From a virus: a stretch of 64,000 bases of DNA. Shown piece after piece: positions 56,659-64,000 of the stretch; position 1 is the stretch's first letter, and every line of letters begins with the position of its first letter. The stretch spans positions 192,279 to 256,278 of IMG/VR virus record IMGVR_UViG_3300005613_000001; one strand, written 5' to 3'. The position numbers and the translations under genes are program-made. The notes beneath the pieces are model-generated. The model was not told where the DNA came from. It saw only the letters and a program-made list of their open reading frames with translations, and made no database searches.

Positions 56659-57444
56659 CTACATAGTTATCTTGGGTAAATCTTCCATTCCTAACGCATA
56701 TCGGAAAGCGCTAGATATCATAAAATTACTATTAAGCCAATCATTTGGAGTGAATTGGAAACAATGTCTTGGAGCATCTTTCTTAAAATGCGATCCAAAA
56801 CAAATAGCCCAGATAACAGGCGCGGGGAATTTCTTTCTGATGAACTTAGACCAATGTTTATTAGAAAGAAATGCAGCAGCAGCCTCACTTATGGGACATG
56901 GACGCTGATAGTGTAACCCATAAACATCACCAGATACCCTGCTTTTATTTAACATTACGGCCCCAATAGCGTGCCAACTAGGAACCTTAAATTTAGTTTT
57001 TTTTAATAGCTTATATTGCTTACGTAAGTATCTTTTTAATGTTGGACTATTAGGCTTTGCAATCATTAAATTTACAGATAGCCACTTTGTTGTCCCTGGC
57101 GAAAGCTCATCAGCCATAAATGTGGCCTTAGATTTCTCAAGACGATCAGTTAAAAGAGATAAATTATTCAAACAAATTACATCTACATCTACAAAAACCC
57201 CGCCATATTTAGTCAGAATTCTTGGCTTAACATAATCTGTCTTGTGTGCCCATTTCCTAATTTTCTCCCAATTTTCCGTCAAATCCGGCAAATACTCTCT
57301 GATGTTTTTGCTGTTTAATAAATGAAAATCAAAGTCTTGAGAATTATGAAGCAGTGTTTTGAGTCCCAACTCACAAAGCGGGGGCATAGGGGGTCCATCC
57401 CAAAAACACCAAAGATTTTTTAGTTTGGGTTCAACTTCTTGCAT
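56659..57444 (-). CDS. GT32-like glycosyltransferase
   Basis: The 261-residue product has the GT32 (OCH1/capsular polysaccharide synthesis) signature: start LWCFWDGPPMPP, DYVKPRILTKYGGVFVDVDV with the DxD metal site and HAIGAVMLNKSR. It would add a hexose to a surface glycan. It lies 12 bases from GMP reductase and 1 base from the convergent sulfotransferase. Confidence 0.85.
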   Translation of the reverse strand: MQEVEPKLKNLWCFWDGPPMPPLCELGLKTLLHNSQDFDFHLLNSKNIREYLPDLTENWEKIRKWAHKTDYVKPRILTKYGGVFVDVDVICLNNLSLLTDRLEKSKATFMADELSPGTTKWLSVNLMIAKPNSPTLKRYLRKQYKLLKKTKFKVPSWHAIGAVMLNKSRVSGDVYGLHYQRPCPISEAAAAFLSNKHWSKFIRKKFPAPVIWAICFGSHFKKDAPRHCFQFTPNDWLNSNFMISSAFRYALGMEDLPKITM

Positions 57445-57456
57445 AATCTATATATA

Positions 57457-58515
57457 TCAACCATAAACCGTATTATGCGTCCGGTTAACCCTTACAAACG
57501 TGGTACATTTAGATAGATCTCTTAATTTATCAGTACCTACATAGGCGCAAGCTGATCTCAAGCCTCCTGTAATTTCCTGTATGATATTCCTAACTGTCCC
57601 TTTATATGGCACAGTGACGCATTTCCCTTCTGCTGCACGGTACTTCTTTAGCCCGCCTGAATATTTCTCATTTGCCCTCTTGGAAGACATGCCATAGAAA
57701 ACTAATTCTCTACGACTATGTTCATATTCAGTTCGCACACCATCTTTATCCAACCAATCTCCCTCACATTCGGCTGTCCCTGCTAACATTCCACCCAGCA
57801 TCACAAAATCTGCTCCCGCTGCAAATGCCTTCACTACGTCACTGGGCTCTCTACACCCTCCATCTGCGCATATGTGCCCACCATGCCCATGAGCAGCATC
57901 GGCACATTCAATAATAGCACTCAATTGTGGGTAGCCAACACCCGTCACACGCCTCGTTGTACAAACACTTCCTGGCCCTATGCCTACCTTAACAATGTCT
58001 GCCGCCCCAGAAATTAACAATTCAGAAACCATCTCGGGAGTACAAACATTCCCCGCCATAATTACTGCATCGCTGCCAACAGCCTCTCTAAGTCTTTTTG
58101 CTCTATCTTGGAAAAATTCCGTATAGCCATTGGCCGCGTCCATGCAAAAATATTTAATTGGATAACAATTACCCATTACAGCCCTAACATCAGAGAGTTT
58201 GGCAAAATCTTCATCCTTGATGCCCATTGTGTAAAACATTGCTTGCTGGTCAAAGTGCTCTGCCAAAGATTCGAACTCATAATGCTTATGCAAACAAGTT
58301 AACATCCCTTCAGATGATAATGCCTCGGCCATCGCAAAAGTGCCAGTAGAATCCATGTTCGCCGCAATAATGGGAACGCCCGTCCATGTCGCAGTGGAAT
58401 TCAAAAACTTGTAAGTCTTTGTCAAATCTACCTTTGAACGACTCACTGTTTTAGATCGCTTCGGACGAATTAGAACATCCTGAAAATCCAACTTGATATC
58501 ATTAATAATTTGCAT
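57457..58515 (-). CDS. guaC: GMP reductase
   Basis: It turns GMP into IMP with NADPH, helping rebalance purine pools. The 352-residue product has the GuaC start (DIKLDFQDVLIRPKRSKTVS), IIAANMDSTGTFAMA and the catalytic Cys in GPGSVCTTRRVTG. No CBS domains are present, which separates it from IMP dehydrogenase. The late AYVGTDKLRDL part is GuaC-like. Confidence 0.92.
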   Translation of the reverse strand: MQIINDIKLDFQDVLIRPKRSKTVSRSKVDLTKTYKFLNSTATWTGVPIIAANMDSTGTFAMAEALSSEGMLTCLHKHYEFESLAEHFDQQAMFYTMGIKDEDFAKLSDVRAVMGNCYPIKYFCMDAANGYTEFFQDRAKRLREAVGSDAVIMAGNVCTPEMVSELLISGAADIVKVGIGPGSVCTTRRVTGVGYPQLSAIIECADAAHGHGGHICADGGCREPSDVVKAFAAGADFVMLGGMLAGTAECEGDWLDKDGVRTEYEHSRRELVFYGMSSKRANEKYSGGLKKYRAAEGKCVTVPYKGTVRNIIQEITGGLRSACAYVGTDKLRDLSKCTTFVRVNRTHNTVYG

Positions 58516-58564
58516 TATAATTCCTCTATTAAAGACAAATTAACATACTTGGGCATACTTGTCA

Positions 58565-59971
58565 ATGATAGATGTAGCACTAGCCACCAAAAATCGCACC
58601 GAACAATTCAAAAGCACTGTCATTAACCTAAATGAGCAAGCTGTTGCTCATAAAATATTTCTATACGTTCTAGATGGAAATAATAACAATGAAATATCAG
58701 ATTTTATAAAATCTAAACAGTGGAACTTTGCCAAAATACAAATCAATCAAGATCAACAAATCTTTCCCGATACAAAAGATTTAAACTGGCCTAAACTCTA
58801 TAACTGGATAATCAATCAAGGCAACTCTCCATATGTCACATATTGGAGCGATGATATCATTGCAGACAAAGACTGCCTTAAACTTGCCCGTGAAAAATTA
58901 GAATCTAATGAAAAATATGGGGCGGTTGTTTTCGGAGGCTACAAAGACAGCCGATGGGAAAAAATAGGCCATCTAACTACGCCTCTGCAAACAATCCCAT
59001 GCATCAATTATGGGCTTATCAAAAGAAAAGCGTTTGTAGACATTGATGATAAATACCAATTCTATCATGCAGATAGCGACCTGTCCCTTAAAATACTCTC
59101 CGAAGGATGGACAATCTACGTTGAAAATAAATGCAAAATAGATCACAAACGAGGCGAATGGGAAAACCCAGCCTCATTAGAAGAAGGCCAAAAGAAAGAC
59201 AGGCAACGCTTTCTCGGCAAATGGGCCAATTACTTTCCTGAGCATCTTTTTGAGTATCTAGATGACCCCTCAGACGCAGATGAATACCTCGCTAAAATCA
59301 AATTAGGACACGAAAGGATGTATAACAGCAAAGCGGTTATTTGCACAATATTAAAACATCGTGATCCAATATTATTTAAACGCCTAGACAATTTAGCTAA
59401 GCTATTTAAATCTGCTCAAGTTATTGTGGTGACAAAAGATTTTTACCTGGAAAGAAGGATAAAATTAGAAGGTTATGACTTCCAGGTTTTTTGTGCTAGA
59501 GAAAGCCTCGCAAATATGAGAAATATCTACATGAGCGCCATGGAATTGCTAACTCCTAAACCTCAATATTGTCTTGTGGTAAACCCAGAAGTCTGCATCA
59601 GTCAAAACGGAATAGCACATACAATTGGAAGCGGAGGGTGGCACGCTGTTGGTTCTAACTCTAGACTTCTAGGTAATTCAAATGAATTTTATTTCAGAGG
59701 GCCTAGCACCTATACAGATAATACAGGGGGGCGTATGAAAAAACATGATGCATGGATTGAAGACACACATCAAAAAACACCACAAAGAACAAAAAGACTG
59801 ATTCCAGCCGCAAACTGCTTTGGAGACTTAATTATTTATAAATACTCTGCCATTGAAGGGTTGCGATATAACAAAGATGGTCACACAGGGTTTAACAAAA
59901 TGATGAAAAGCCGAGGGTATAGAAGTATTAAAGTGAATCCAAATCAATTTACATTCAACTGGTACAAGTAA
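58565..59971 (+). CDS. glycosyltransferase, GT-A/GT2-like, 468 residues
   Basis: The product begins MIDVALATKNRTEQF, a GT2-type nucleotide-sugar start, with SPYVTYWSDDIIADKD as the acidic metal site. A second segment (residues about 265-430) has ICTILKHRDPILFKRL and may be another sugar-binding or glycosyltransferase part. I use the ATG at 58565. It overlaps the convergent DHFR by 17 bases. No membrane helices. Confidence 0.75.
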   Translation: MIDVALATKNRTEQFKSTVINLNEQAVAHKIFLYVLDGNNNNEISDFIKSKQWNFAKIQINQDQQIFPDTKDLNWPKLYNWIINQGNSPYVTYWSDDIIADKDCLKLAREKLESNEKYGAVVFGGYKDSRWEKIGHLTTPLQTIPCINYGLIKRKAFVDIDDKYQFYHADSDLSLKILSEGWTIYVENKCKIDHKRGEWENPASLEEGQKKDRQRFLGKWANYFPEHLFEYLDDPSDADEYLAKIKLGHERMYNSKAVICTILKHRDPILFKRLDNLAKLFKSAQVIVVTKDFYLERRIKLEGYDFQVFCARESLANMRNIYMSAMELLTPKPQYCLVVNPEVCISQNGIAHTIGSGGWHAVGSNSRLLGNSNEFYFRGPSTYTDNTGGRMKKHDAWIEDTHQKTPQRTKRLIPAANCFGDLIIYKYSAIEGLRYNKDGHTGFNKMMKSRGYRSIKVNPNQFTFNWYK

Positions 59972-60455
59972 ACTCAATCACATCAAATCCATCACACGCC
60001 TCAATTAATTTAGATTTCCATTCATCCCCCAATTGAGGAAAGAATACATCCCCTTTATGTTTCCCCTTCACTTTGCTGACAATGATCTTATCTACTAAGC
60101 CCTCTTTGAGAGCCGAAGCGTAGATTTGTCCTCCTCCAATAATGAAGATTTCCCTATCGGGCATATTATCCTCAGCATATTGGATAGCGGATTGAAGATT
60201 AGAGCAAACAAAAGGTGCGCCTCTCTCTAGTTGCGACTTCAACCATGAAACATCTACCATTCTTGTCGAAACAATTATATTTTGACGATTGGGTAGGGGC
60301 CTTACGGGCAGGGATTGCCAAGTTCCCCGACCCATAATGACCACTTGCCCAACAGTCAATTCCTTAAAACGTTTTAAGTCGTGAGGAAGATACCAAGGTA
60401 TTCTTCCATCACAACCTATTACATAATCTTCGTCATGTGCTACTAGAATCGTCTT
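59955..60455 (-). CDS. folA: dihydrofolate reductase
   Basis: The 166-residue product has the DHFR start (VAHDEDYVIGCDGRIPWYLP), catalytic acid region (DLKRFKELT), nucleotide-binding MGRGTWQSLP and IFIIGGGQIYA. It restores tetrahydrofolate used up by ThyA next door. I choose the GTG at 60455; the frame extends upstream to 60503 but that part lies inside the 49-residue gene, whose end it overlaps by 23 bases. Confidence 0.9.
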   Translation of the reverse strand, partial: KTILVAHDEDYVIGCDGRIPWYLPHDLKRFKELTVGQVVIMGRGTWQSLPVRPLPNRQNIIVSTRMVDVSWLKSQLERGAPFVCSNLQSAIQYAEDNMPDREIFIIGGGQIYASALKEGLVDKIIVSKVKGKHKGDVFFPQLGDEWKSKLIEACDGFDVIEFTCTS

Positions 60456-60582
60456 CACAGCATTTCTTCTTTTCTGGACAGGTACATTCTTCCTCAGGGA
60501 CACAATCCGTCTTCTCTGGCTCTGGGCACTTATCTGTTTGCTCGCAGCACTGATCGTCTTTCTTCTCAGGACAACAACTCAT
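60433..60582 (-). CDS. Cys-rich micropeptide, 49 residues
   Basis: An ATG at 60582 with a perfect AGGAGG site opens a 49-codon frame: MSCCPEKKDDQCC ... CTCPEKKKCCEDD. It holds eleven Cys and many Lys/Glu, like a metal- or disulfide-rich peptide. It lies between ThyA and DHFR and overlaps the latter's start. Short and easily missed. Confidence 0.7.
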   Translation of the reverse strand: MSCCPEKKDDQCCEQTDKCPEPEKTDCVPEEECTCPEKKKCCEDDSSST

Positions 60583-60592
60583 ATTAGCCTCC

Positions 60593-61519
60593 TTAAACGG
60601 CTACAGGGATTTTAATGACAGGTTGGGGGTTATAATCTGTTATCTTAAAATTATCCATCGTATAGGAATCAATATCCGAGGCGGGTTCTACTTCTAATTT
60701 TGGACAATCCACTTTAGGTCTTGAGAGGTATTCTTCTACCGCCTCAATTTGATCTACATAAATATGTGAATCTATTGTATGGTGAACAAATTCATATGGT
60801 TTATATCCAGTTTGTTGAGAAAGCATATGAATAAGTGCCGAATAAAAACAAATGTTATATGGAACACCTACAGGGAAATCACAGCTTCTTTGTGTAAGAA
60901 CACCACTTAATTTATCTTCATGCACAAACACTTGGAACGTGTAGTGGCAGGGTGCTAATCTCATCATATCAATTTGCTTAGGATTCCACAGGGAGAATAA
61001 ATTGCGGCGACTGTTGGGATTGGTTTTTAATTGTTCTATCATCCAAGCAAGTTGATCGAAGCCACCCAAGCCATAAGTTTTGTATTCATAAGTTTGTTCC
61101 ATTTCAAGTTTCAATCCAATACAATAATCTCTAGGAGAATTTCTTGAGCCTCCAATCCCATTACCATAGTCTCCACCAAAATGCCTCAATTGAAATCCAT
61201 AAACCGGACCTAATGAGGCGGGGGCATAACCGTGTTTCTTTTCAAACTCTTCATCTACCCACGGAGTCCAGAAATCCGCCCCTAATTTTTTAAGGTCATT
61301 ATTATTGGTAGAGCCACTTATGAACCAGAGCAATTCTGCAAACACTGCCTTGGGCCATATTTTGCGACGGGTAAGCAAAGGAAAGTATTTGTCTATTTTA
61401 TAGCGAGATTGGATGCAAAATACAGCAAGGGAATCTACACCCGTTCTATTCTCTTTTTTAACGCCCTCATTCAAAATGAGTTCTAGGGCTGCATCATAAT
61501 CATCAAGCAGGTAGGTCAT
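60593..61519 (-). CDS. thyA: thymidylate synthase
   Basis: It methylates dUMP to dTMP. The 308-residue product has the catalytic Cys in LAPCHYTFQVF, RSCDFPVGVPYNICFYSALI and the terminal VHHTIDSHIYVDQIEAV. It belongs to the ThyA (not ThyX) family. It forms a dTMP unit with the DHFR and the dCMP deaminase. Its ATG overlaps the 107-residue gene by 4 bases. Confidence 0.95.
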   Translation of the reverse strand: MTYLLDDYDAALELILNEGVKKENRTGVDSLAVFCIQSRYKIDKYFPLLTRRKIWPKAVFAELLWFISGSTNNNDLKKLGADFWTPWVDEEFEKKHGYAPASLGPVYGFQLRHFGGDYGNGIGGSRNSPRDYCIGLKLEMEQTYEYKTYGLGGFDQLAWMIEQLKTNPNSRRNLFSLWNPKQIDMMRLAPCHYTFQVFVHEDKLSGVLTQRSCDFPVGVPYNICFYSALIHMLSQQTGYKPYEFVHHTIDSHIYVDQIEAVEEYLSRPKVDCPKLEVEPASDIDSYTMDNFKITDYNPQPVIKIPVAV

Positions 61520-61839
61520 ACGTATTGCTTACATTCGCTAAAGGGCAATATTTCTACAAAGTGGTATGGCACAGTAGAATCATCATCATATTCTTCCGGT
61601 TTTCCCTCAATCTTATACACGGCCATGCGGGCATCATCGGGGGTGTGTTTTATTTTCCAAAGATCCATCACCTTTTGACCTAATGTTTTATCTTCTTGAT
61701 CTTCAGTCAATTTTGCAATATGCATCTTCGGAGGGAGGGGAGAACTAAGGGATACAACCGAACTGGTCAACCCGTCTAGCGGACCACCATAATGAATTGT
61801 GTCAAATTCGTAGCCGTATCCATCAATATCAATTTTCAT
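61516..61839 (-). CDS. hypothetical protein, 107 residues
   Basis: I do not recognise it. It begins MKIDIDGYGYEFDTIHYGGP, a form seen in small phage beta proteins, and is acidic. It overlaps ThyA by 4 bases. The tRNA-like segment lies directly upstream of its start. Confidence 0.6.
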   Translation of the reverse strand: MKIDIDGYGYEFDTIHYGGPLDGLTSSVVSLSSPLPPKMHIAKLTEDQEDKTLGQKVMDLWKIKHTPDDARMAVYKIEGKPEEYDDDSTVPYHFVEILPFSECKQYV

Positions 61840-61843
61840 TTAG

Positions 61844-61888
61844 GACGGCGACCAGGATTCGAACCTGTTAGCCCAAACGCTCACCGTC
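61844..61888 (-). other. tRNA-like 3' fragment
   Basis: On the minus strand GACGGTG can pair with CGCCGTC (7 bp, one G-U). Between them are a short stretch and a T-arm-like helix CAGG-TTCGAAT-CCTG with the invariant TTCGAAT loop. D and anticodon arms are missing or unrecognisable. It may be a decayed tRNA or a tRNA-like mimic; the 215-base gap holds no gene. Confidence 0.4.
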
Positions 61889-62055
61889 AAAGGCGGAATT
61901 TTATCGAAGTAGAGCCGGAGGTAATCATTAATCTCTAACATTAAAATTCTTCACCATGCTGTCATATATCCGGGTACAAACAGTTGGAAATTCCGCAAAC
62001 CATCGGCGTTGTAGCGCCTGCATTAACAATAATATAGATATATTGCGGTTAAAAG

Positions 62056-63042
62056 TCAACAAGATAAAACAGACTCTAAAATTGAATCGCTTAACACCCT
62101 TAATTCGGGGTGACACGGAAAGCATATTATTCGGTTATAGATGTCATTCGCCACCGAAGAATCATCTATTGGCTGATAATACCTGTGTAATTTAATATAG
62201 GCATTATCTAAAGAAGGTGGGCAATTGCTTAACAAGGGCACGCAATGTGGAATGTGCTTTATCTTACGAGTGATTAGGGGAGTTTTCCCAAACTTAACCC
62301 CTATTCTCACAACTCTTTCATATTGCTCTATGTAATCTCGTCGCATTTGATCTACAGTAGCCAATCTCTGCAAAATAAAAGAGGCGGCGGGGTCGGACAT
62401 CTTGCCATTAAAGGCAGTATTTTTTATAGATTGCGTCTTCCACTTACCAAAATTAATAATAGCTCTAAACAATTCATAATACTTCTTCTCTATAACAGCA
62501 CAGCCTCCTTCTCCAAACCCCCAAGGCTTCGTGTGATGAAGACTAATAACTTCATTAACATCATGATCCGGCAAGGCGTCAAACGCAGAGCATGAATCAC
62601 AAATTACAATCTTGCCTTTTTTTTTGTATTTCTTTACCGAATCCACTACACCAAATGGATTTGTAATCAAAATAGCGTCATACTCATCGTCACCAATTAA
62701 ATCAAGATTTATCATCCCTTTTTGATCGCAGTCAATTACCTTTGCTTTTTTTAAAGGGCCTTGCTTTGCACAATGAAAATTGAAACTTGAGACTACCCAA
62801 CGTAATTCTTTCCCTGCTAGGTGGTTATGCATTTCAACAAGGGCAAAAAGCGCCAAAGTACCACTCGCACAAGCAACCACAGCACTCTTGTCTTGATTAA
62901 TATTTAAAATATCAGCTAATCTTTCCTCCAATAGTATAGACACGGGGCCAAAGTTGGTCCAATGATTAGATAATACACTCCGGTTGAGTGTATTTTCTAT
63001 AAAATCCCAATTTACAGGCTTGTTTTCTACGAAAGAAATCAT
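62056..63042 (-). CDS. DegT/DnrJ/EryC1-type aminotransferase
   Basis: The 328-residue product has the PLP Lys in SLHHTKPWGFGEGG and ACASGTLALFALVE near the cofactor phosphate site. The N-terminal HWTNFGPVSILLEERLADIL is the usual DegT start. It would form an amino sugar from a keto-sugar nucleotide. Its start codon directly abuts that of the divergent ATP-grasp gene with no bases between. It is slightly shorter than usual (360-380). Confidence 0.88.
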   Translation of the reverse strand: MISFVENKPVNWDFIENTLNRSVLSNHWTNFGPVSILLEERLADILNINQDKSAVVACASGTLALFALVEMHNHLAGKELRWVVSSFNFHCAKQGPLKKAKVIDCDQKGMINLDLIGDDEYDAILITNPFGVVDSVKKYKKKGKIVICDSCSAFDALPDHDVNEVISLHHTKPWGFGEGGCAVIEKKYYELFRAIINFGKWKTQSIKNTAFNGKMSDPAASFILQRLATVDQMRRDYIEQYERVVRIGVKFGKTPLITRKIKHIPHCVPLLSNCPPSLDNAYIKLHRYYQPIDDSSVANDIYNRIICFPCHPELRVLSDSILESVLSC

Positions 63043-64000
63043 ATGGATAAAATTGCTGTTTTCCCTTGCGGATCAGAAATCGGACTGGAAATTGCTAGAT
63101 CTTTTCAGGGGATTAAAAATGTAAAACTTGTTGGCATCTCCTCAGTACCTAATCATGGTAAATTTATATACAATGATTATATTGAAATTGATGGTTCAGT
63201 AGACGACCCTAATTTCATCTCTCAATTCTCTAACCTTATCAGAGAAAACGATATAGATTTTATTTTCCCTGCCCACGATGATGTCGTTTTATCATTTGCA
63301 CAACATTTTGACACAAAAACCATAGGCTCGCCCCATAAAACGTGTTTGATTACTCGCTATAAAAGCCAAACATATCGACACTTTAACAAAATCATAAGAA
63401 CCCCCAAATATTGCGATATGAACTATCCGCTTTTTATAAAACCAGATAAAGGGCAAGGCTCAAAAGGGTGTCACATCGTTAGAAACGCTAAAGAACTAAA
63501 ATTCTATTTAACTCCCGAAGTGCTCGCATTGGAATATTTACCAGGAGAAGAATACACCGTAGAATGTTTCACGGATTATAAAGGACAACTCTTATACTGC
63601 GCCCCGAGACAAAGAAGAAGAATAAGCAATGGCATCAGTGTGAATACAAACAATGTTTCTTTGTCGCCTGATATAGAAGCTATGGCAAATGCTATTAATG
63701 ATAATTTAACATTAAACGGGGCATGGTTTTTTCAAGCTAAATACAGTAGAACTGATGAATTGACTCTAATGGAGATCGCCCCAAGGATCGGAGGTTCTTC
63801 AGGATTAAGCAGAATCAAAGGAGTAAATCTTCCTGTCTTAAGTTATTTCAATCATCTAAAACAACCCGTGACCGTAGCCCCTAATGAATTTAATGTAGAA
63901 CTAGACAGGGCTTGGAGTAATAAATATAAATTAAATATTGATTATAGCCACCTGTATGTTGATTTTGATGATTGCTTATACATAGATGGCAAAATAAACA
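63043..64000 (+). CDS. ATP-grasp ligase, with a HAD-like domain beginning at the edge (partial)
   Basis: The frame starts with ATG at 63043 and is still open at the window end after 319 codons. A preATP-grasp Rossmann (KIAVFPCGSEIGLEIARSF) and ATP-grasp domain (FIKPDKGQGSKGCHIV; ALEYLPGEEYTVECF; LMEIAPRIGGSSG) are complete. The last 15 residues (LYVDFDDCLYIDGKI) fit the HAD motif I DxD, so a phosphatase-like domain seems to follow. It would join an amino or carboxyl group to a sugar or peptide. It pairs divergently with the DegT gene. Confidence 0.88.
   Translation, partial: MDKIAVFPCGSEIGLEIARSFQGIKNVKLVGISSVPNHGKFIYNDYIEIDGSVDDPNFISQFSNLIRENDIDFIFPAHDDVVLSFAQHFDTKTIGSPHKTCLITRYKSQTYRHFNKIIRTPKYCDMNYPLFIKPDKGQGSKGCHIVRNAKELKFYLTPEVLALEYLPGEEYTVECFTDYKGQLLYCAPRQRRRISNGISVNTNNVSLSPDIEAMANAINDNLTLNGAWFFQAKYSRTDELTLMEIAPRIGGSSGLSRIKGVNLPVLSYFNHLKQPVTVAPNEFNVELDRAWSNKYKLNIDYSHLYVDFDDCLYIDGKIN

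Noticed and set aside
1-64000. CRISPR array
   Set aside because: No series of equal repeats with unique spacers; the four-copy element at 50195 has uneven spacing and short units.

Overview
The window looks like an interior stretch of a very large lytic bacteriophage genome (a huge or jumbo phage). Genes are short, tightly packed and often overlap by 1-20 bases, and most lie in one long minus-strand run. The gene mix is typical of such viruses: DnaJ, a GroES-like co-chaperonin, translation initiation factor IF-3, ribosomal protein bS21, peptide deformylase, tmRNA, RNA ligase, a sigma factor, DNA polymerase III alpha in two pieces, dCMP deaminase, thymidylate synthase, DHFR and GMP reductase, with many unrecognised small proteins between them. 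There are no rRNA genes, no ribosomal protein operons and no complete central metabolism. Head, tail and packaging genes are not recognisable here, so they should lie elsewhere in the genome. A protein with a PEP-CTERM sorting signal and several glycan and sulfation enzymes suggest a Gram-negative host with an exosortase (Planctomycetes, Verrucomicrobia or some Proteobacteria); that host guess is inference.

Layout. 0-11.7 kb: chaperones, a homing endonuclease beside a short sugar-nucleotide dehydrogenase, IF-3, dCMP deaminase, small phage proteins, peptide deformylase, a ribbon-helix-helix protein and bS21. 11.7-19.9 kb: two GT9-like glycosyltransferases, a DHH phosphoesterase, a glycosyltransferase-sulfotransferase fusion and a Cys-rich plus-strand protein. 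19.9-28.8 kb: the catalytic half of DNA polymerase III alpha, a divergent plus-strand island (metacaspase, glycosyltransferase, methyltransferase), a receiver-like protein, a PEP-CTERM protein, a ThiF/E1-like enzyme, membrane proteins and a sigma factor carrying zinc fingers. 28.8-34.3 kb: RNA ligase, sulfotransferase, radical SAM protein, HNH endonuclease, tmRNA, small proteins and a structured non-coding stretch. 34.3-39.3 kb: PspC protein, an acidic protein, a nucleotidyltransferase-GHMP kinase fusion, paired lipoprotein/membrane paralogues and the PHP half of the polymerase. 39.5-45.5 kb: ClpP, SpoVR, DUF444 and PrkA. 45.5-51.5 kb: small proteins, HNH endonuclease, methyltransferase, lipoprotein, sulfotransferase, an alkyltransferase-like protein and a YhaM-like RNase. 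51.5-54.5 kb: an intact IS607-family transposon that has split a 71-codon gene, plus a GIY-YIG gene translationally coupled to an IS607-type DNA-binding domain. 54.5-64 kb: HldE-like enzyme, sulfotransferase, glycosyltransferases, GMP reductase, DHFR, ThyA, a DegT aminotransferase and an ATP-grasp protein that runs off the end.

How the genes work together. The minus-strand core supplies replication, nucleotide and translation functions. Short plus-strand islands carry mostly surface-glycan and host-interaction genes, several preceded by T4-late-like TATAAATA boxes. The GHMP-nucleotidyltransferase fusion, the HldE-like protein and the two GT9-like proteins could form an NDP-heptose making and using route. 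Four separate sulfotransferase domains point to sulfation of a glycan or protein. The PrkA-DUF444-SpoVR trio next to ClpP is a bacterial stress module carried on a virus. The most striking items are the polymerase split with a duplicated junction segment, the phage metacaspase, the tmRNA overlapping a coding sequence, the base-level reconstruction of the IS607 insertion, and the IS607-type domain coupled to GIY-YIG.
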